Below are positions 23,529 through 36,540 of a stretch of DNA of 64,000 bases, piece by piece. A model generated the notes under the pieces. It did not search any database and was not told where the DNA came from. It saw only the letters and a program-made list of their open reading frames with translations. Origin of the DNA: Pyrrhoderma lamaoense (lineage: Eukaryota; Basidiomycota; Agaricomycetes; Hymenochaetales; Hymenochaetaceae); contig NBAZ01000004.1 in the NCBI GenBank assembly GCA_002794735.1, positions 1,612,001-1,676,000 of the forward strand, given 5' to 3'. Numbering within the stretch: position 1 is the first letter of the stretch; each line of letters begins with the position of its first letter. A program made the position numbers and the translations under genes.

Positions 23529-26501
23529 CTACCATTCTCCGTCAAATCCGACAAATCCTTCAAGAAATGGGACATTAGAACGTTCATCACAAGGGTATTA
23601 CACAGAGATACATGAAATCACAAATAGACACTTACCAGTGAGTAAGAAAACAGGGAAATATCTCTTCTTTTCTAGTTGGCTCGTCCACTGCCAGGCGGAT
23701 GTTAGCCGTCCATCAATACACGACCCCGCATCGAAGAACTATCATTTACGAGATTAGTAAGATAAGAATAGTCAGTTATCTATTCTTGTTTGAAAAAAGC
23801 CTGTGTATGAGAAGGATCAAGAGGGGAGAAGGAATAATGCATTCGTTCCCTTCTCCCTCCATGACCCACTACGGGGACCTTAACTCACGTTATCAGCTCC
23901 AGACCCATCAAATCCATGTCTAAAGAAATCCCCTAAAATCTCTTTGTATAGGTTATCTTCCGATCCAAACTCGTCTTCTATATATGATCGAATACTCGCG
24001 TTATTCATCAGACTAGGAATCTGGTTGATAACGTTTGTGATAGGCAAGAGAATACGGTAAATTTGAGAGTATTTGTCTATTTTTTAATATTTGAAATTTT
24101 TTTATAGTTTCCGGGTGACGATAGTGCGCCGGGATATAGTTGGTGGAAGAAGAAAGGATGAGAAAGAAATTTTTTGTTCCACATTGTTGGTTTTCATTCA
24201 GATGAAGAAGAAAGGTCGCAGGCAGGACAGAAAATTAGGTGAATGTCGTTAGTTAGAACCATGAAACCAAGGAATCAAATGCCTAAAATAGATCAAATGC
24301 TTACCAATGAACATCAAAGCATTTGGAACATTATGATCCCCCATGTGGATTACAGATGATCCAACCCAACTTCCAATATTCGTCTGGGCACGATGTAAAA
24401 TTGCGTGCATCATTCTCGACGTTTTAGGTGCCGCCTGGACTCGGTTTAACCCTTGCCCGGTATCGCGGAGTCTGTAAGTAACGTCGGGAGAGAGTAAGTC
24501 CGTTTCAGCTAGTGTCCAAAGTTGGAAGAACTCTAGAGGAGAGAGGAGAATAATATGTATAAGTATATGTAAACAAATGTGCTTAGAAAAAGGAAAAGAA
24601 GATGGGGATGATCTATGCCTTGTTATCATTTTAAGCCCTACATGCAGATAAAGGAATAAAGTGTAGTAAATCAGTAAAGACCTTACCATGAAGGATCTCC
24701 TTCCAGAGCGTCAAGCTCTGCAACACATAAGCATACTGTCTGGAATGGTCATGCGTCAACCTAGCCCCACCCCTTCCACTCCTAATCGCCAACGACGTTT
24801 TATTACCATTAACGGTTGTCGGATGGAAATGTTCCTTCAACAACTGAATCATCTTCTCACAAGGATCACGATTCGCTCTCAAGAACGCATGATTATCACT
24901 TATGCTATATATACATTGTCGGACATTTTCTTGATCAAGTCCTTTCCTGGCGTATTTGGCTGAGAGAGTTTCTATTGCCTGTTCCTTCCGCTTGATGTCT
25001 CGTTGAATCTCACGTCGGCTTCGACCCTCGGCGTAGATCTCAGAAGTGGCGACAGCGATAAGGTTTTCTCGTAGGAGGTCTGTGGCTCCGTGACTTTCCA
25101 ATACTAAAGAAGAAGGAAAACCAAGTATTTGATTTAAAGTTCAGTGATCGATGCCTTCCAAATAGTCTGAATTTGAATAGAAATAGAAGGAAGGGGAAGA
25201 TAGAAAGGGAATATTTTTCTTCACCATTGTAAACGGATTTGATAGGCTTGATGCAGGAAAAGTTTAATAGATCTTTTACTTCCGGAATATTACTATCCTA
25301 GATATGATGTTAGCATACTTCAGTGACATGAAGCATCCAAAATATAGAAACATGAAATCAACAAATTTGATTCCTTTCATACGCCCTTACCTGGAGAATA
25401 TAGACTAACTTCCCATACGTAGTACGCATCTTGTCAGGGTTCATAATTTTGTGCCGACGACCAATTTCGAACAAGTATTGGTAAAACTCAGCGTTAGCTT
25501 CGAAATCACGATCTGAAAATAATTCTTGGCCCTAGATGAAAGCAGGTTAAAAATCAGTAAAATTTTTATCTTTCGAAACTTCCTCACAGTGATCAGGAAA
25601 GGTGAAGTGAAATAGAATAGCATAAGATATTGGAAATACTCACTTGCTTGTAGTCTGCGGCTAATGTAAGGCCAGATAGGATAGCACACAATTCTTTTAT
25701 TTGGTGTACTATCCGTTTTGTTTTTGATCCATAGGCTAGTGTGTCAATCTTGTCTGTGTATTCGGAGACTTGCAGTGCTGCCTCAAGAAGCCGAAGGCAC
25801 TTTCTCTCGGGAAGGGTCAAACGAACAGGGATGTATGCGGCACGCTTAACAAACCATTCACCGACGTCCTGACCTGGCTTTGGCTGTGAAGAACTGGCTT
25901 GAGGTATCGAGGAAGACGACGGAGTTGGCACCTCTTCCTTTGTGTTCTCATTACCGGGAATGTCACCATCTTCTTCCATCTGTTGTTTGGCGTTTTCCTT
26001 TTAGTAATGCCAAAAACAAACAGTGAGTAGTAGACATATATATCAAACCTTATCATCGCCTTCTTCAGCGTCTCCATTCTGTGTTACTTCATTGTGTTTC
26101 TTGCTAGCTGACTCTGAGGTACTAAGTGACACTTTAGCATGGAGCTTGCGTGTACCCTTCCGGTGTAACGCCGCAAAACAAACTTCACAATATTTATCGT
26201 TACATTCACTACAATGAACCTGAGCAGGCTGATCTATTACCATCGACAACAATTCAATTGGTTGGATTTGAAATAAGTTTCTAACATGTCCCTTTGATGA
26301 TACAGTAGCATTAGCATAGACGCACATACCTTCACATTCTACACAGTACCCTTCCTTTGCAACTACACCGTCCTCCTCATCCCAACCCTCACCCTTCTCG
26401 ACCTGGTCTATATTAATTTTTTCAAGAGCATCTTCAGCCTCGGCATTTGAGTCAAGAATTCCAGCCAAAGAAAGACCAGAACTCTTTTGTTTTTCAGACA
26501 T
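23529..26501 (-). CDS. UPF0652/DUF2009 family protein with B-box-like zinc-binding N-terminus
   Basis: Conserved eukaryotic protein of unknown function. The N-terminus (MSEKQKSSGLSLAGILDS) leads to Cys/His-rich sequence YCVECEGM and VHCSECNDKYCEVCFAALHR, a B-box-like zinc-binding module. After a Ser/Pro linker comes the DUF2009 core: GEWFVKRAAYIPVRLTLPER, KLVYILQDSNIPEVKDLLNF, EGRSRREIQRDIKRKEQAIE, NRDPCEKMIQLLKEHF, GGARLTHDHSRQYAYVLQSL, YRLRDTGQGLNRVQAAP, GSWVGSSVIHMGDHNVPNAL, DKYSQIYRILLPI. The end is spliced from two small exons: FFDAGSCIDGRLTSAWQW with EKKRYFPVFLLTG (about 23645-23743), then GFVGFDGEW and stop at 23529. Every junction is in frame. It shares a 301-bp divergent promoter with the phosphatase-inhibitor gene. 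Confidence 0.9.
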
Positions 26502-26802
26502 TGTTGAGATTACGAATGGGCGTGTATGTGGCGTGTAAAATTAAATTAGAAGATATGTAAAAGTAAATTATCAGTCACGTGGAAGTCAGTGATACCCAAC
26601 TTTAGTTAATGGTTTACAGGCTGCGAGAACTCTGTTCATTATTTTATTTCCACCATCATCATTCATCCATATTTAAAAGGCGTTATCCGTTGCTGTGGCA
26701 GAGGAATAATACGTTTGGTCTTAAAGTAGCAAGTCCTTGTTGCCCTCAATACCTACTTCATCGATACCCCCTCTTCTAACGATCGCGGCTATATTCTAAA
26801 CG

Positions 26803-27908
26803 ATGTCGATGACTGAGGATATCGCTGATAATAATGAGTCTGCTGCACATGCTCCATTGCACCGTGCCTCATCCAGCCAGACAAAACCAAAGGGTATTCT
26901 GAAGAATGCTCCTGTGTCAAGCACTGGTGTAAGTACACCTGGTACCGGTCAACAGTAAGTCCATCCGATCACAAACATACATGATTGCTTAAAGCTTCGA
27001 CCATTTCACTCCCCTTTGGATTTTTCTGGTGCTTACAGTTTACAATGGGACGAACAGAACATTGCGCTTACCGAAATCCAAAAAGACAGTCTGATGAAGA
27101 TTACAGAACCAAAGACACCATATGTGAGGTACAATGCGGAGACTGATGAAATTGAAGGCGGTGAGTCTAGGTTCAGTGTAACTAGATTAGAAGATTTCCT
27201 TTCTTATCGTTCTTATTATTATCACTGTCGGTGCGATATATATACGCTATAGACATTCCGGACCTAGACCTTGGTCGAGTCGGAGGATCCTTGGCTGAAT
27301 ATGCTACCTCGCCTACTGAGATGAGACGGTCTTCTCGTGGGACAACCCCAGAGCCGAGCGAGAACGGATCCCGTAGGACGTCATTTTCTAGTACGGGGAG
27401 ACCACCAACGTCTGTGAGATCAGGAAGCGGAGCGTCAAGCCGAAGTACAAGTTTCAGTCTTCCTGCTGAAAGCGTCGAGAGGGAGTTTCGTGTAGTATCG
27501 GGAGAGAGTGGAGAAATTGAGGAGGAAGAAATGGACGAAGAAAGTACGTGACCCCGTTTGGAGTTTTAACTCTCAACACTTTCGTTCTAACCCATTTCAA
27601 TTGACCGAATAGCGTTCGCAAAGCATGAAGCGTTCCTGAAGGCCCGAGGAAGGCACTATTCTAATGAAGCTGAAGCCATGAAGGTTTGTCATCCAATCTA
27701 ATTATGGGTACATAATTACAATAATGAACTTGTTAAAAAATGCAGAGAGCACAGAAACTGATGGAAGAAGAGGAAGAAAGAAGAGGGCGATGACGGTCAG
27801 GGTGACGGCGAGAACGGTGAAGGTGAGGATGAGGACGAGATGGAAGCAGAAGCGATACCACCAGTGCCGCCAGTTCCTCAATTGAAGCAATTGAATGGAA
27901 GGCGTTAA
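26803..27908 (+). CDS. Protein phosphatase inhibitor 2 (Glc8/IPP-2 family)
   Basis: Inhibitor-2 is an intrinsically disordered regulator of protein phosphatase 1. The sequence has the N-terminal PP1-docking KGILKN, the [17 protein letters not shown] segment, [11 protein letters not shown], a Ser/Arg-rich acidic middle and the C-terminal helix that lies over the PP1 active site ([20 protein letters not shown]). Exons start at 26803 with introns of 50-80 nt. The literal frame ends at TGA 27790-27792 ([10 protein letters not shown]). Removing one A from the AAA at 27777-27779 opens a run of acidic residues and a [16 protein letters not shown] tail that stops at 27906-27908. This would be the only extra-base (rather than missing-base) slip in the window. 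The exact C-terminus is therefore uncertain; the family assignment is not. Confidence 0.88.
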
Positions 27909-28036
27909 TAATTGATTACTATTACAATGCTGAATGTAATGACAACAATTATCTATGTGTTGTATTGTACACCTCTATTTATCGCATTTGTACTCTAATT
28001 CCTTCCTCTATTATATAAATCTATACTCATCTCTCA

Positions 28037-29889
28037 ATGTCTGCATCATCATCAAACGCAGTAACATCCGCTGTGGCTGATGACAGCTCAGGGAAGGGCT
28101 TGATCGTAAAAGCAGATGGTGTGGCAGAAACTTTCCGCGACGAAGTAAAAAATTCTCTCAAGTCCTTCTCTCGCCCGCCAAAATTAGTGGGCATCCTTTC
28201 CACTTCATCTGCTCCAAGTAGGAGCTATGCACAGTTCACAAAAAAGCAATGTGATGAACTTGGGGTTGAATTTGTATTAAAAACTACGGGTGCTGCTATC
28301 TCACCAGACTTGGGAGAGGGTGAAGGTGTAGAAGAGGCTATTATTGAGGCTAATGAAGATGATTCAGTTGATGGTATAATGGTCAGTCCACATTGACAAC
28401 CAATCAAGTGCTAAGTATAAACCATCTCATATGCTTATCTAGGTGTACTACCCTATTTTCGGTGTACAACAGGTTCGTTGTGTTTGCATGGCAGATACAC
28501 ATTGTTAGAAAAAAAAGTTCCGCTTCTCTTACTGACTCATAAATATCAAGGACCACTATCTCCAACAAGTATGCTCTATTTCGTATAATTCTTGCTTTAT
28601 TCGAATGTTCCTAACTCAGATATATCTAGGTTGTCAGCCCTATCAAAGATGTGGAAGGTTTGAATGTCAAGTTCCATTATAATCTCTACCACAAGTTGAG
28701 TCATGACCAGACTATATGCGCCCTTCCACTTACACCTACCTCCAACTAAAATGCACTCATATGTTATGATATATCGATATATACGATAGCATTCGATTCA
28801 TCGAACCCGCTTCTCTACTTTCAGCCATATATCAACAGTCAGCATCATCTGCTGGAGCTCCACATGTATCGGACGAACCTCCTCCAGGTCACGTCAAATC
28901 AATCTTACCTTGCACACCACTAGCAATCGTCAAGTGTCTCGAACACCTTGGAGTGTATAACAAGATCCTGAAGTATGGAGATCGGGCATATGGAAAGACT
29001 ATCACTGTCATTAATCGGTAATGTATCTAATCTTTCCTTCTTTTTTTTGCTCTTCTGTCTGTTTAGCTAGGCCTTTGATTGAAAGAGTCTCTAATATCTG
29101 ATGATCTCCTACATCCCCCTTTTTTTGGATATAGCTCGGAAGTCGTTGGCCGTCCCTTAGCCGCGCTGCTTTCGAACGACGGAGCTCGGGTATTCTCCGT
29201 TGACATCGACTCAATTCAAGAATACACAAAACGGCCTTCTTCGCCTTCCGAATCTGCTTCATCAAAGTCGGAGGCTACTAACGCCAACGCTCAACGACGT
29301 CGTTATCATCCTCACCACGTTGTTCATCCATGTACGAAGACCTTACAAGAGTGTCTAGCACTCTCGGATGTCGTCATTAGTGCTGTACCGAATGCGTCAT
29401 ATAAGGTCCCGACGGCGTTATTGAAGGATGGATGCGTTTGCGTGAATGTTGCTTCGGAGAAGAACTTTGAGAAGGACGTTCGTGAAAAGGTGTGATTCGT
29501 CATTATTTATGTATCTAGGGGTTCTACGACCCTTCTCTCTCCTTTCTCGGGAGAACATTCAAAGAATATAGATATGAATGTGAAAACTAATTACTGATCA
29601 CTAATTAACATTTTTATTTCATTAATACTAGGCTTCAATATACGTGCCCGCAGTTGGGAAAGTCACTATTTTGATGCTACTCCGTAATCTGTAAGTCCGA
29701 CTCAAGTCTTCTCTTTCCCTTCAAACTGGATTCAAAAGGATACTGTCATATACTTGGAAATGACTAATAACTTTCTTTCTCTCTTCCTTATCCCCCACCT
29801 TTTCCCGTCTTCGTTTATTTTGCAGGTTACGACTAAGACGTTACAACGAGTTACTCAAGGAATCAGAGGCTGCTACTCAGAAGCACTGA
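28037..29889 (+). CDS. MTD1: NAD-dependent 5,10-methylenetetrahydrofolate dehydrogenase
   Basis: Cytosolic one-carbon enzyme that oxidises 5,10-methylene-THF to 5,10-methenyl-THF. The catalytic domain reads GLIVKADGVAETFRDEVKNS, KLVGILSTSSAPSRSYAQFT, DGIMVYYPIFGVQQ and DHYLQQVVSPIKDVEGLN. The Rossmann part has KSILPCTPLAIVKCLEHLGV, the signature VINRSEVVGRPLAALLSNDG, FSVDIDSIQEYTKR and DVVISAVPNASYKVP. The monofunctional NAD type is indicated by SVDIDSIQEY and by the absence of a synthetase domain. About nine exons, two very small (VYYPIFGVQQ and DHYLQQ). All join in frame, ending RYNELLKESEAATQKH at 29889. It lies 128 bases downstream of the phosphatase-inhibitor gene in the same direction, but there is no evidence of shared transcription. 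Confidence 0.95.
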
Positions 29890-30285
29890 GCTATCCGGTA
29901 CTCGTTCTCATTTTCGTCAACACTTATATATTCTAAGATATGTAGAAACAATCAGCCAAGGTCAGTAAATTAAAATCACCAAGCATAGTCAAATAAAACG
30001 CACAAAGCAAAAAATAGGAGAGGAGAGGAGGAAAGGAAAGGAAAAAGAAGATTTAGATGGGTTGGTAAGTGGATTGGAACAAAGTAGGATATAGAGCATA
30101 TCGCTAGATGGGGACTTATACGAGTAATCTTTTCCTAAACCCGGTCTTTCCTCGCCTTACCCAGTTTCCCGTTTCCTCCCGAATGAATTAATATGTATTG
30201 TTATTATTATATGGGTCCCAGACGGGTACACGTACCCTGCGCCGTTTATTGCGAGGACTAAGGGGACATATAGTAAGGAGGATAC

Positions 30286-30330
<45 letters not shown>

Positions 30331-30762
30331 GAAAAAAGTAACAGAGATAGGTGGTGGTGATTGATTTGTAGGAGACAACAAGGGCATACATGACAAAATT
30401 TGCACTACTGAATTATATCGTTGATAACTAAAAGAAAAAGGCTTCTAAAAAAGATTTATATGTGTATTCATTAGATTTCAGCTTCCAAAGTTTTCCAAAT
30501 TTGATTGGTTTGGGATGGTGGGGATGTAAGTATGGTCCCTTTAAAGAACCAAGAATGTTAAGTAACCTCCGAAAGGTGAGAATGGAGAGGAGTGGTTGTC
30601 ATGCGATCAGTAAACGTTAACAGGCAAAAGATAGGCTGAGAGACAAAGTGAGAGCAAAAAGAGAAGAGAAGAGTGATGACTAGACAAGACAAAAACAGGA
30701 TGACTGCGAGAACAAAGGGGGGAAGTGATGATGAGAATTTATGATATTATTTTTTAGGATAT
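29890..30762. other. Intergenic region between convergent genes, with GA microsatellite
   Basis: The 3' flanks of MTD1 and ORM1, purine-rich on the plus strand. It contains the GA repeat at 30288-30327. Minus-strand open frames across it are just Ser/Leu repeats from that tract. No gene is seen. Confidence 0.65.
30288..30327. repeat. GA dinucleotide microsatellite (about 20 units)
   Basis: Uninterrupted alternating G and A over 40 bases in the 3' intergenic space of MTD1 and ORM1. Length is probably variable between isolates. Confidence 0.95.
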
Positions 30763-31905
30763 TTATTTGAGTTTATTTAAGCTAGAAGTGAGATTGATGT
30801 TAAATGATTCAGATGTGGGAGTTCCTGTCCTTGTTGTTGGGAAACTAGAAGATAGGGGGGTGGATGCGCCGGATCCTGGCTCGTCGGGAAGGAAGCGTAG
30901 ACGCTTGTGATGGAACTTACCATATCATATCGTAAGAGTATGCATAAATTGATAGGAAGAAAGAAGGAAAGATGATGTTAGCGTTATCAGATTGAAAGAC
31001 GATTGGTAACTGCGTTAAAAAAAGGGGGGAGGCGGGACTCACCATTGGCAGCTTGGGAAGTATACATAAAATGAGGACGGTTAAGTTGATAGCGAAGACC
31101 CAAGGGTCATAATGAGTATAGTGTGTTGACAAGAGGAAACTAAATTTACGCGATGGGATAAAAGATCAGTTAAACGACACGCAACGTACACACGGAAGGG
31201 AGATAAAACACATGTTATATAAGATAATAAGTGGAATGGCTTGGAAGGGAAGGTGGGTACGTACAGAGCTATAGGAACACATAACAACCATTTCTTTGCT
31301 GGGGTATACTGAGCCCCATCGTCTATTTGCTCCCATAAAGTTAGATCATCGTAGGCACCACCATGTAGTTCATTCTGGAAAGGTATTCCTGTGACAGCAT
31401 GAAACATGAGGTATGTTAACTGTATTTTTTCAAGGTGGCGTTATATGCCCCAGATGGTACGTTATTTTAGTATTATTACTATAATTATAATTAGAGGAGG
31501 AGAAAAGGAGGGCAGCATACAGAGTTGTATAGGAGATTAACAGAGGTCCAGCTTATTTGAGGAGTCATACCCGGAATGCTGTCTATTAAAGCCTTGCCCA
31601 TAAATATGAGTAGCGGGTGCATTAACCATGCCCCTGAGTTGAAGGTTTAGTGTTAGACATAGATTACAGAATGTCGGAAATTAAAGGTGGGAAAGGTGCT
31701 CACCTTTACGGTTTACCCATTCGACATTAAGGTTGACGTATAGACTCTGGTCAAGCACCTGGTCCTGCGTCTCTCCGATTTCCTCAACCTTGACAATACT
31801 GTTTGAACGACCTCTGTTCCTCATGTTAGAATGAGATTTTGATCGAACGAAGTTGGATTCTGTGATCTGTATAGGAGCCAAGTTTATTGTGGGGGTAATT
31901 GTCAT
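30763..31905 (-). CDS. ORM1: ORMDL/Orm family regulator of serine palmitoyltransferase
   Basis: A four-helix ER membrane protein that restrains serine palmitoyltransferase and so sets sphingolipid synthesis. Exons give MTITPTINLAPIQI, a Ser-rich N-terminal segment VRSKSHSNMRNRGRSNS (phosphorylation region in yeast Orm proteins), DQSLYVNLNVEWVNRKGAW, LMHPLLIFMGKALIDSIPG, SWTSVNLLYNSLTYLMFH, GGAYDDLTLWEQIDDGAQYT, KKWLLCVPIALFLLSTHYT and PWVFAINLTVLILCILPKLP. The C-terminal tail is Ser/Thr-rich (SGASTPLSSSFPTTRTGTP). The ATG at 31903-31905 matches the family start; an upstream in-frame Met at 32067 would add a non-conserved leader. All exons join in frame. A 222-bp divergent promoter is shared with the Virilizer-like gene. 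Confidence 0.95.
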
Positions 31906-32127
31906 GATTAGAAGAGGAAAGGGGGAGGGAGAGCTGCGGAGAGCACAAGTCGTGACTGAGTTTTGTGCTAAAATGCAGAGAAGGCAAGACGACGTGGTTC
32001 CAAATAATATTATTAAGTTTAATACGTAATATAAAGTAACCGGATCTGGATGCGACCTAAATGACAACTGAATTACTACTAATTTATTTATAGATAGTAC
32101 TTTACTTCAACACTCGCCCTTCAAAAT

Positions 32128-35100
32128 ATGCTTCTCCAATGGGTCGTACTCGATCCCTCTGGCCCCTTATCAAATCTCGCTGCTATTAGATTTAGTTCTT
32201 CGGTAAAGATACGCTCCTTGAAAATATTTCCAACGGGTGCTCGACCGTTCAGGAATCAACAAGAGATTGTAGCGTAAGCGGTATTATTTCACCCTCAATC
32301 CAACTCAGGTTTTCAATTTAATATAAATCTTTACTCTCTTATATTCACCTAGAACAACGATACCAAACTCGTTCTATCTTGATGTATACTTCCATGCACA
32401 ACCTATCGTTACTGATAACAAAGCCAAACCGAAGCCTAGCAATGTTCTCGTGCCAACTTCCATAGCATACCAAGGTGGTCAGGTCGAGTTCATTGTCGAC
32501 TCAGACACCGCAGAGGTCCGTCTGTGCTCACCCTTGACATATCGTTTTCAGCTCATACTGACAAACTAAAAACAAATTTACTCATCTAAAATGACATACA
32601 TATGAGTATAGTTTGCAACGCGGCTTATGATCATCCGAGGCAAATTCGAGAAACTGTCACTTGCGATATACGGTGATATCGTATCAGAGTCTTCGACATC
32701 TGCACCAACATACAATCCAAGGCATATCCCACATATTGTGTCTAGCGCACTCCCTCCGAGTCTAGATGTTGCAAACAAGGCTGATCCTACAGAACTTGCT
32801 CAATCTCTACTAACTTTGATACCAAATGAGTCTAGACCTCAACTACCCTTAATCATTCGTCTTATGTTTTGTTTAAAACCTTCAAATGAGGACTGGGAAG
32901 AAAAAGATTTTCCCCATCTGTATTCTGACTTGGAGAATGGCCTTGATAACATCAATCTCGAAAAGGCGGTTAGTATGACTGCCCGACCAGTAGCTGATTC
33001 AGTAGATGAGTTTGTTCTCAGGAACTTTGCGCAGAAACTAGGAGAGTCTGTGGAAGAATATGTTAGTAACTTTCAATATATTCTGCCATCTGTCGTTATT
33101 GTTCAAATTACTGATGGACCTTAGAATGACGATCAAGCTTATTTCTTGGCAAAACTGCTTTCGCAATGTGCCCCTCAACATCCGCTGTTAGTCCGGTTTG
33201 TGCTCGTAAGCGATTTCTCATAGATTATGCAATCCGACTTCTCCAATAGGATCTCTCATGCTATAATTAGGAACACATCGACTTGAATCAAATGTATACG
33301 GTACCCAACCTAGATCGACCAACGTTATTATACCTCCTTGATGCGGCCGCAAGCTTGGATGTTTCTCGCCAGCTCAATAATAAGCAAACTCTTCACGCAT
33401 TTGTAACTATTCGCGATAATACAAACTATGACGAGGGTGCTCGACGGGCAGCTTCTAGGCTCTACGACAGAGTAAAAGGCTGGGAAATTTTAGAAGATTC
33501 ATTACTAAATACACAAGCACCCTTCGTCTCGGCAGCTTCAGTAATAAAAGATTTTGCTACAGAGGAAAACACTTTTGGTATCTGGTTGGAAAACATGATT
33601 CTAAATAACGAAATCCTGGAGAAATTATCGGAAAATCCCCGACGGTGCAAATTCCGTATCCGCCAGTCTTTTGGCAATATAATTCTGAGGCATCACATGA
33701 TGACTTTATAGCGTTCATCAGAGCTACAATTGGTGTGGCTGCTGTAGTTGCCGTATATGCATGGTCTGATAGTGTACCTGTTGAGAATTGTCGAGAGAGA
33801 GCCTTGGCAGTTTTGCGTCTTTGGCAGAATGTTAGTGGTTATAGAGAGGTTCGTCAGAGTTATAAAGCCGTATTAATCATCGCGAATGATAACAATATCT
33901 GACTGATAACAATTAGATCGTTAATCACTTCATGCTCATGCGTCAAATGGCTTACCGTCTAGAATGCATGTTACCCCTCGAAAATGATCTACCCTCACAA
34001 GCAGGAATCGATGCAGAACACATACTGAAGAAACTTGCTTTGCAACCCAGTTCTATGCTTAGGACAGATTTTGTAAAGGTTATGCAGAACCTCCAAGCAC
34101 CACTCAACTACATAACGGATGTTGAAGTTGAAGAACTAAGGCGAGCTTCGAGTATGGCTAAAGACGGATTGAGAGGTGCCATTGATTTTCTGATAAGGCC
34201 ACCGGAGGCCCTTGATCCCTCTGAGAGGCGATTAGATCTTCGGATAGCAATTGCCGTCGTCGACGATACCTTACAAAAATTTCCGAATAAGGAGAAAAAT
34301 ATACTTGATATACTCTGGGATCGAAAAGCCAATACTTTACCTGCATATCTCATCAAGCATCTGAAAAGGGGTAGTATGGATTTAACTTCAGTTTTTGGAC
34401 TTGATCCCCCTCCACGGAGACCACAAACGGAGATTGCAACCGTTTTTCAGACATGTTTTGGGATTTTGAAGCTTCTTACCCGACTTATTAGCACTAATCC
34501 AGTAGTCAGTCGAGATGCAGCTTCGTTGACTGAGTCCGTGTGTGATATATTTGTTTGCACAGATTCTGCGGACATGTACACAAGGCAAGAGAGTGAGACT
34601 TGCATCACCGCGCATGCTACACGACAGACTTGCGTTGAAATCTTAACGAAGCTTATTGTCCCCTCTACCGTAGATGAGCAATCTACTACTATGGCAGCGA
34701 GAGGCTTGAAGGCACTTCTTTCCCGAGGGATCCATCATAGTATGCACAATGCTGCGCATCATCTGATCCAGACTTTCTGGCTTTTAGATCATATACTCTC
34801 ATATGTTCAATACGACGCGCCCGATAATGAATCCACGCGAAGCTACTGGGTTCGTCATATACTCTCCGCAGCTCTAGAAGAGCTATTATCCTTCTACAAT
34901 GTCCAGGACAACGATAGAAAGCTATACCTTATCCGACGCTTGCACGATATAGACACCGGAATTACCTGCGTAGTGGAATGGATTCTGCTATCAGAGCTCA
35001 AGGGGACGAAAAAAGCTCTTACGCAGCTACGCACTATCGTATCTTTCAGCTCTTTGGAACGCAATATGCTTCACTGGAAAATAACGGATACTCTGTGCAT

Positions 35101-36201
35101 CTTCTCATCCCTGGCCCGAGACCCATCAGCTGAAATCCAACGGACAATCACTTCCGTTCTACGCCACGATGAGGGTAAAGACGTGATGAGCAGTATTTTT
35201 GTCGATCTAGTGGAACTAGATTTCTACTATGAGGCAATTGACGAGCTTATAGAAGAAATAAGTAAACTTATATCAAATGAAGCCGTTACCGTTGATCGAG
35301 AGTCAAAAACGCTTGTGATGACAATCCTATTGCGATCTGCACGGTCATACAAGTTCTCGAGTTTTGATTCCCTTTACGAACTCGTTTCTAAATCGGATGA
35401 ATCAATCTTTGATGAGCGATCAGCACAAGAACTAGGGGAAGCATTGGAAGCAGTTGTGTCTAAGATTCGCGACGGCGAATCATTAGAATGTGCGGAGTCC
35501 ATCTTCAAATTTATGGGAAAAATAACGCCTCTTGACAAGAGTAGTGGTATTTTGGTCATTAGAGGTCTAACAGAAGCATCTCTCGAAGAGTTAACCAGGT
35601 GGATTAGCGAGAAATTACCGAATGAATCGGGAAAGCTGGAAGCACTAAAATTGCGATGGAACGTTGATGGTAAACCCCGCGACCCTCCCACAGTGATTCC
35701 ATCAAATTTCAACTTTGAAGCTTCACTTAGTGAATGGAATGAACATCTGGCTCCAGCAGATCTCGCAGTGCCCTCAACGCCTCCCCGCCGTTCTCCTTCC
35801 CAGACTGCTGAAATGATAGGACTGATCACGGTCTCGCCACCAAATGCACTATTGAGGTCACCGGAAGTGAAGGGTCTGACAAAGACATATTCAAACAATG
35901 ACTTCAGGCAGTTAAGACAGCAATCTTCGTCTAGACAGAATACTAGTCGGTTGCCCAGTAGACATGTTGATGTAAGTACCTCTATTTTGTAATAGTTATC
36001 TATGGATAATGAGGATAATATTGATTGAATGGGTTTTCTTGATTTAATCTTTATTGTAAATAGGACTTTGAACAAGAGCCAGCCGTTGCGCCACTTAACC
36101 TTAACGCTTCAGCTTCATCCTCCCCTTTACCCTCGGCACCATTCCCCTTACATCCTCATCATCCTAGTCTTCCTATGAATCCGACGTTTTATCAACAATG
36201 A
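32128..36201 (+). CDS. Virilizer-like protein (VIRMA/Vir_N), m6A methyltransferase complex scaffold
   Basis: The first exons read LLQWVVLDPSGPLSNLAAIR, FSSSVKIRSLKIFPTGARPF, TIPNSFYLDVYFHAQP and later LMIIRGKFEKLSLAIYG. This is the Virilizer N-terminal pattern: a hydrophobic strand, a basic IRxxPxGxR turn, an (A/G)TxPxxF motif, and RGxxxxLxxAIYG. The rest is a long alpha-helical repeat region (FLIRPPEALDPSERRLDLRI and on), as in VIRMA. The C-terminus is disordered and Pro/Ser/His-rich, ending at 36201. In animals and plants this protein scaffolds the WTAP-containing part of the mRNA m6A writer. Function here is inferred from the family. Small exons and introns of 30-70 nt lie between 33085 and 33290. 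One base is missing near 33644-33645: the frame moves from SENPRR to QIPYPPVFWQYN. It is very divergent outside the N-terminus. Confidence 0.8.
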
Positions 36202-36540
36202 CCAACTAACTGACCAACCGATTAATCAATTGTTTGGCTGACTAGTTTGAAACAAAAGAAACAAGTAAAGACCTGTTTGTTTGTTTTTTGTTTGTATGAG
36301 AATGATTTAACTACATCTATCTATTGTTATCGCATTACTACTCAGTCTACAAATAAAAGATACTCGTTCAATTACTCAAAAAAAGAAATGAGAATAAAAG
36401 AAATGAGAAGAAGCAATGAAGAAAAAGGGGAAATATAAAAGTAAAGTGAAGTAAAAGAAAGGTAGAAGTCGTACAATCAAAAAAAGGGATGTGCTAATGT
36501 AATAGTTGTAATATGATACCTATAGTCCGTTCGTCCGTCG
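36202..36540. other. Intergenic region between convergent genes
   Basis: AT- and purine-rich 3' flanks of the Virilizer-like and MDM34 genes. No gene is seen. Confidence 0.6.

Noticed and set aside
35374..36075. 233-codon antisense open frame opposite the Virilizer-like gene
   Set aside because: Shadow of the sense coding frame, with no domain or splice structure.
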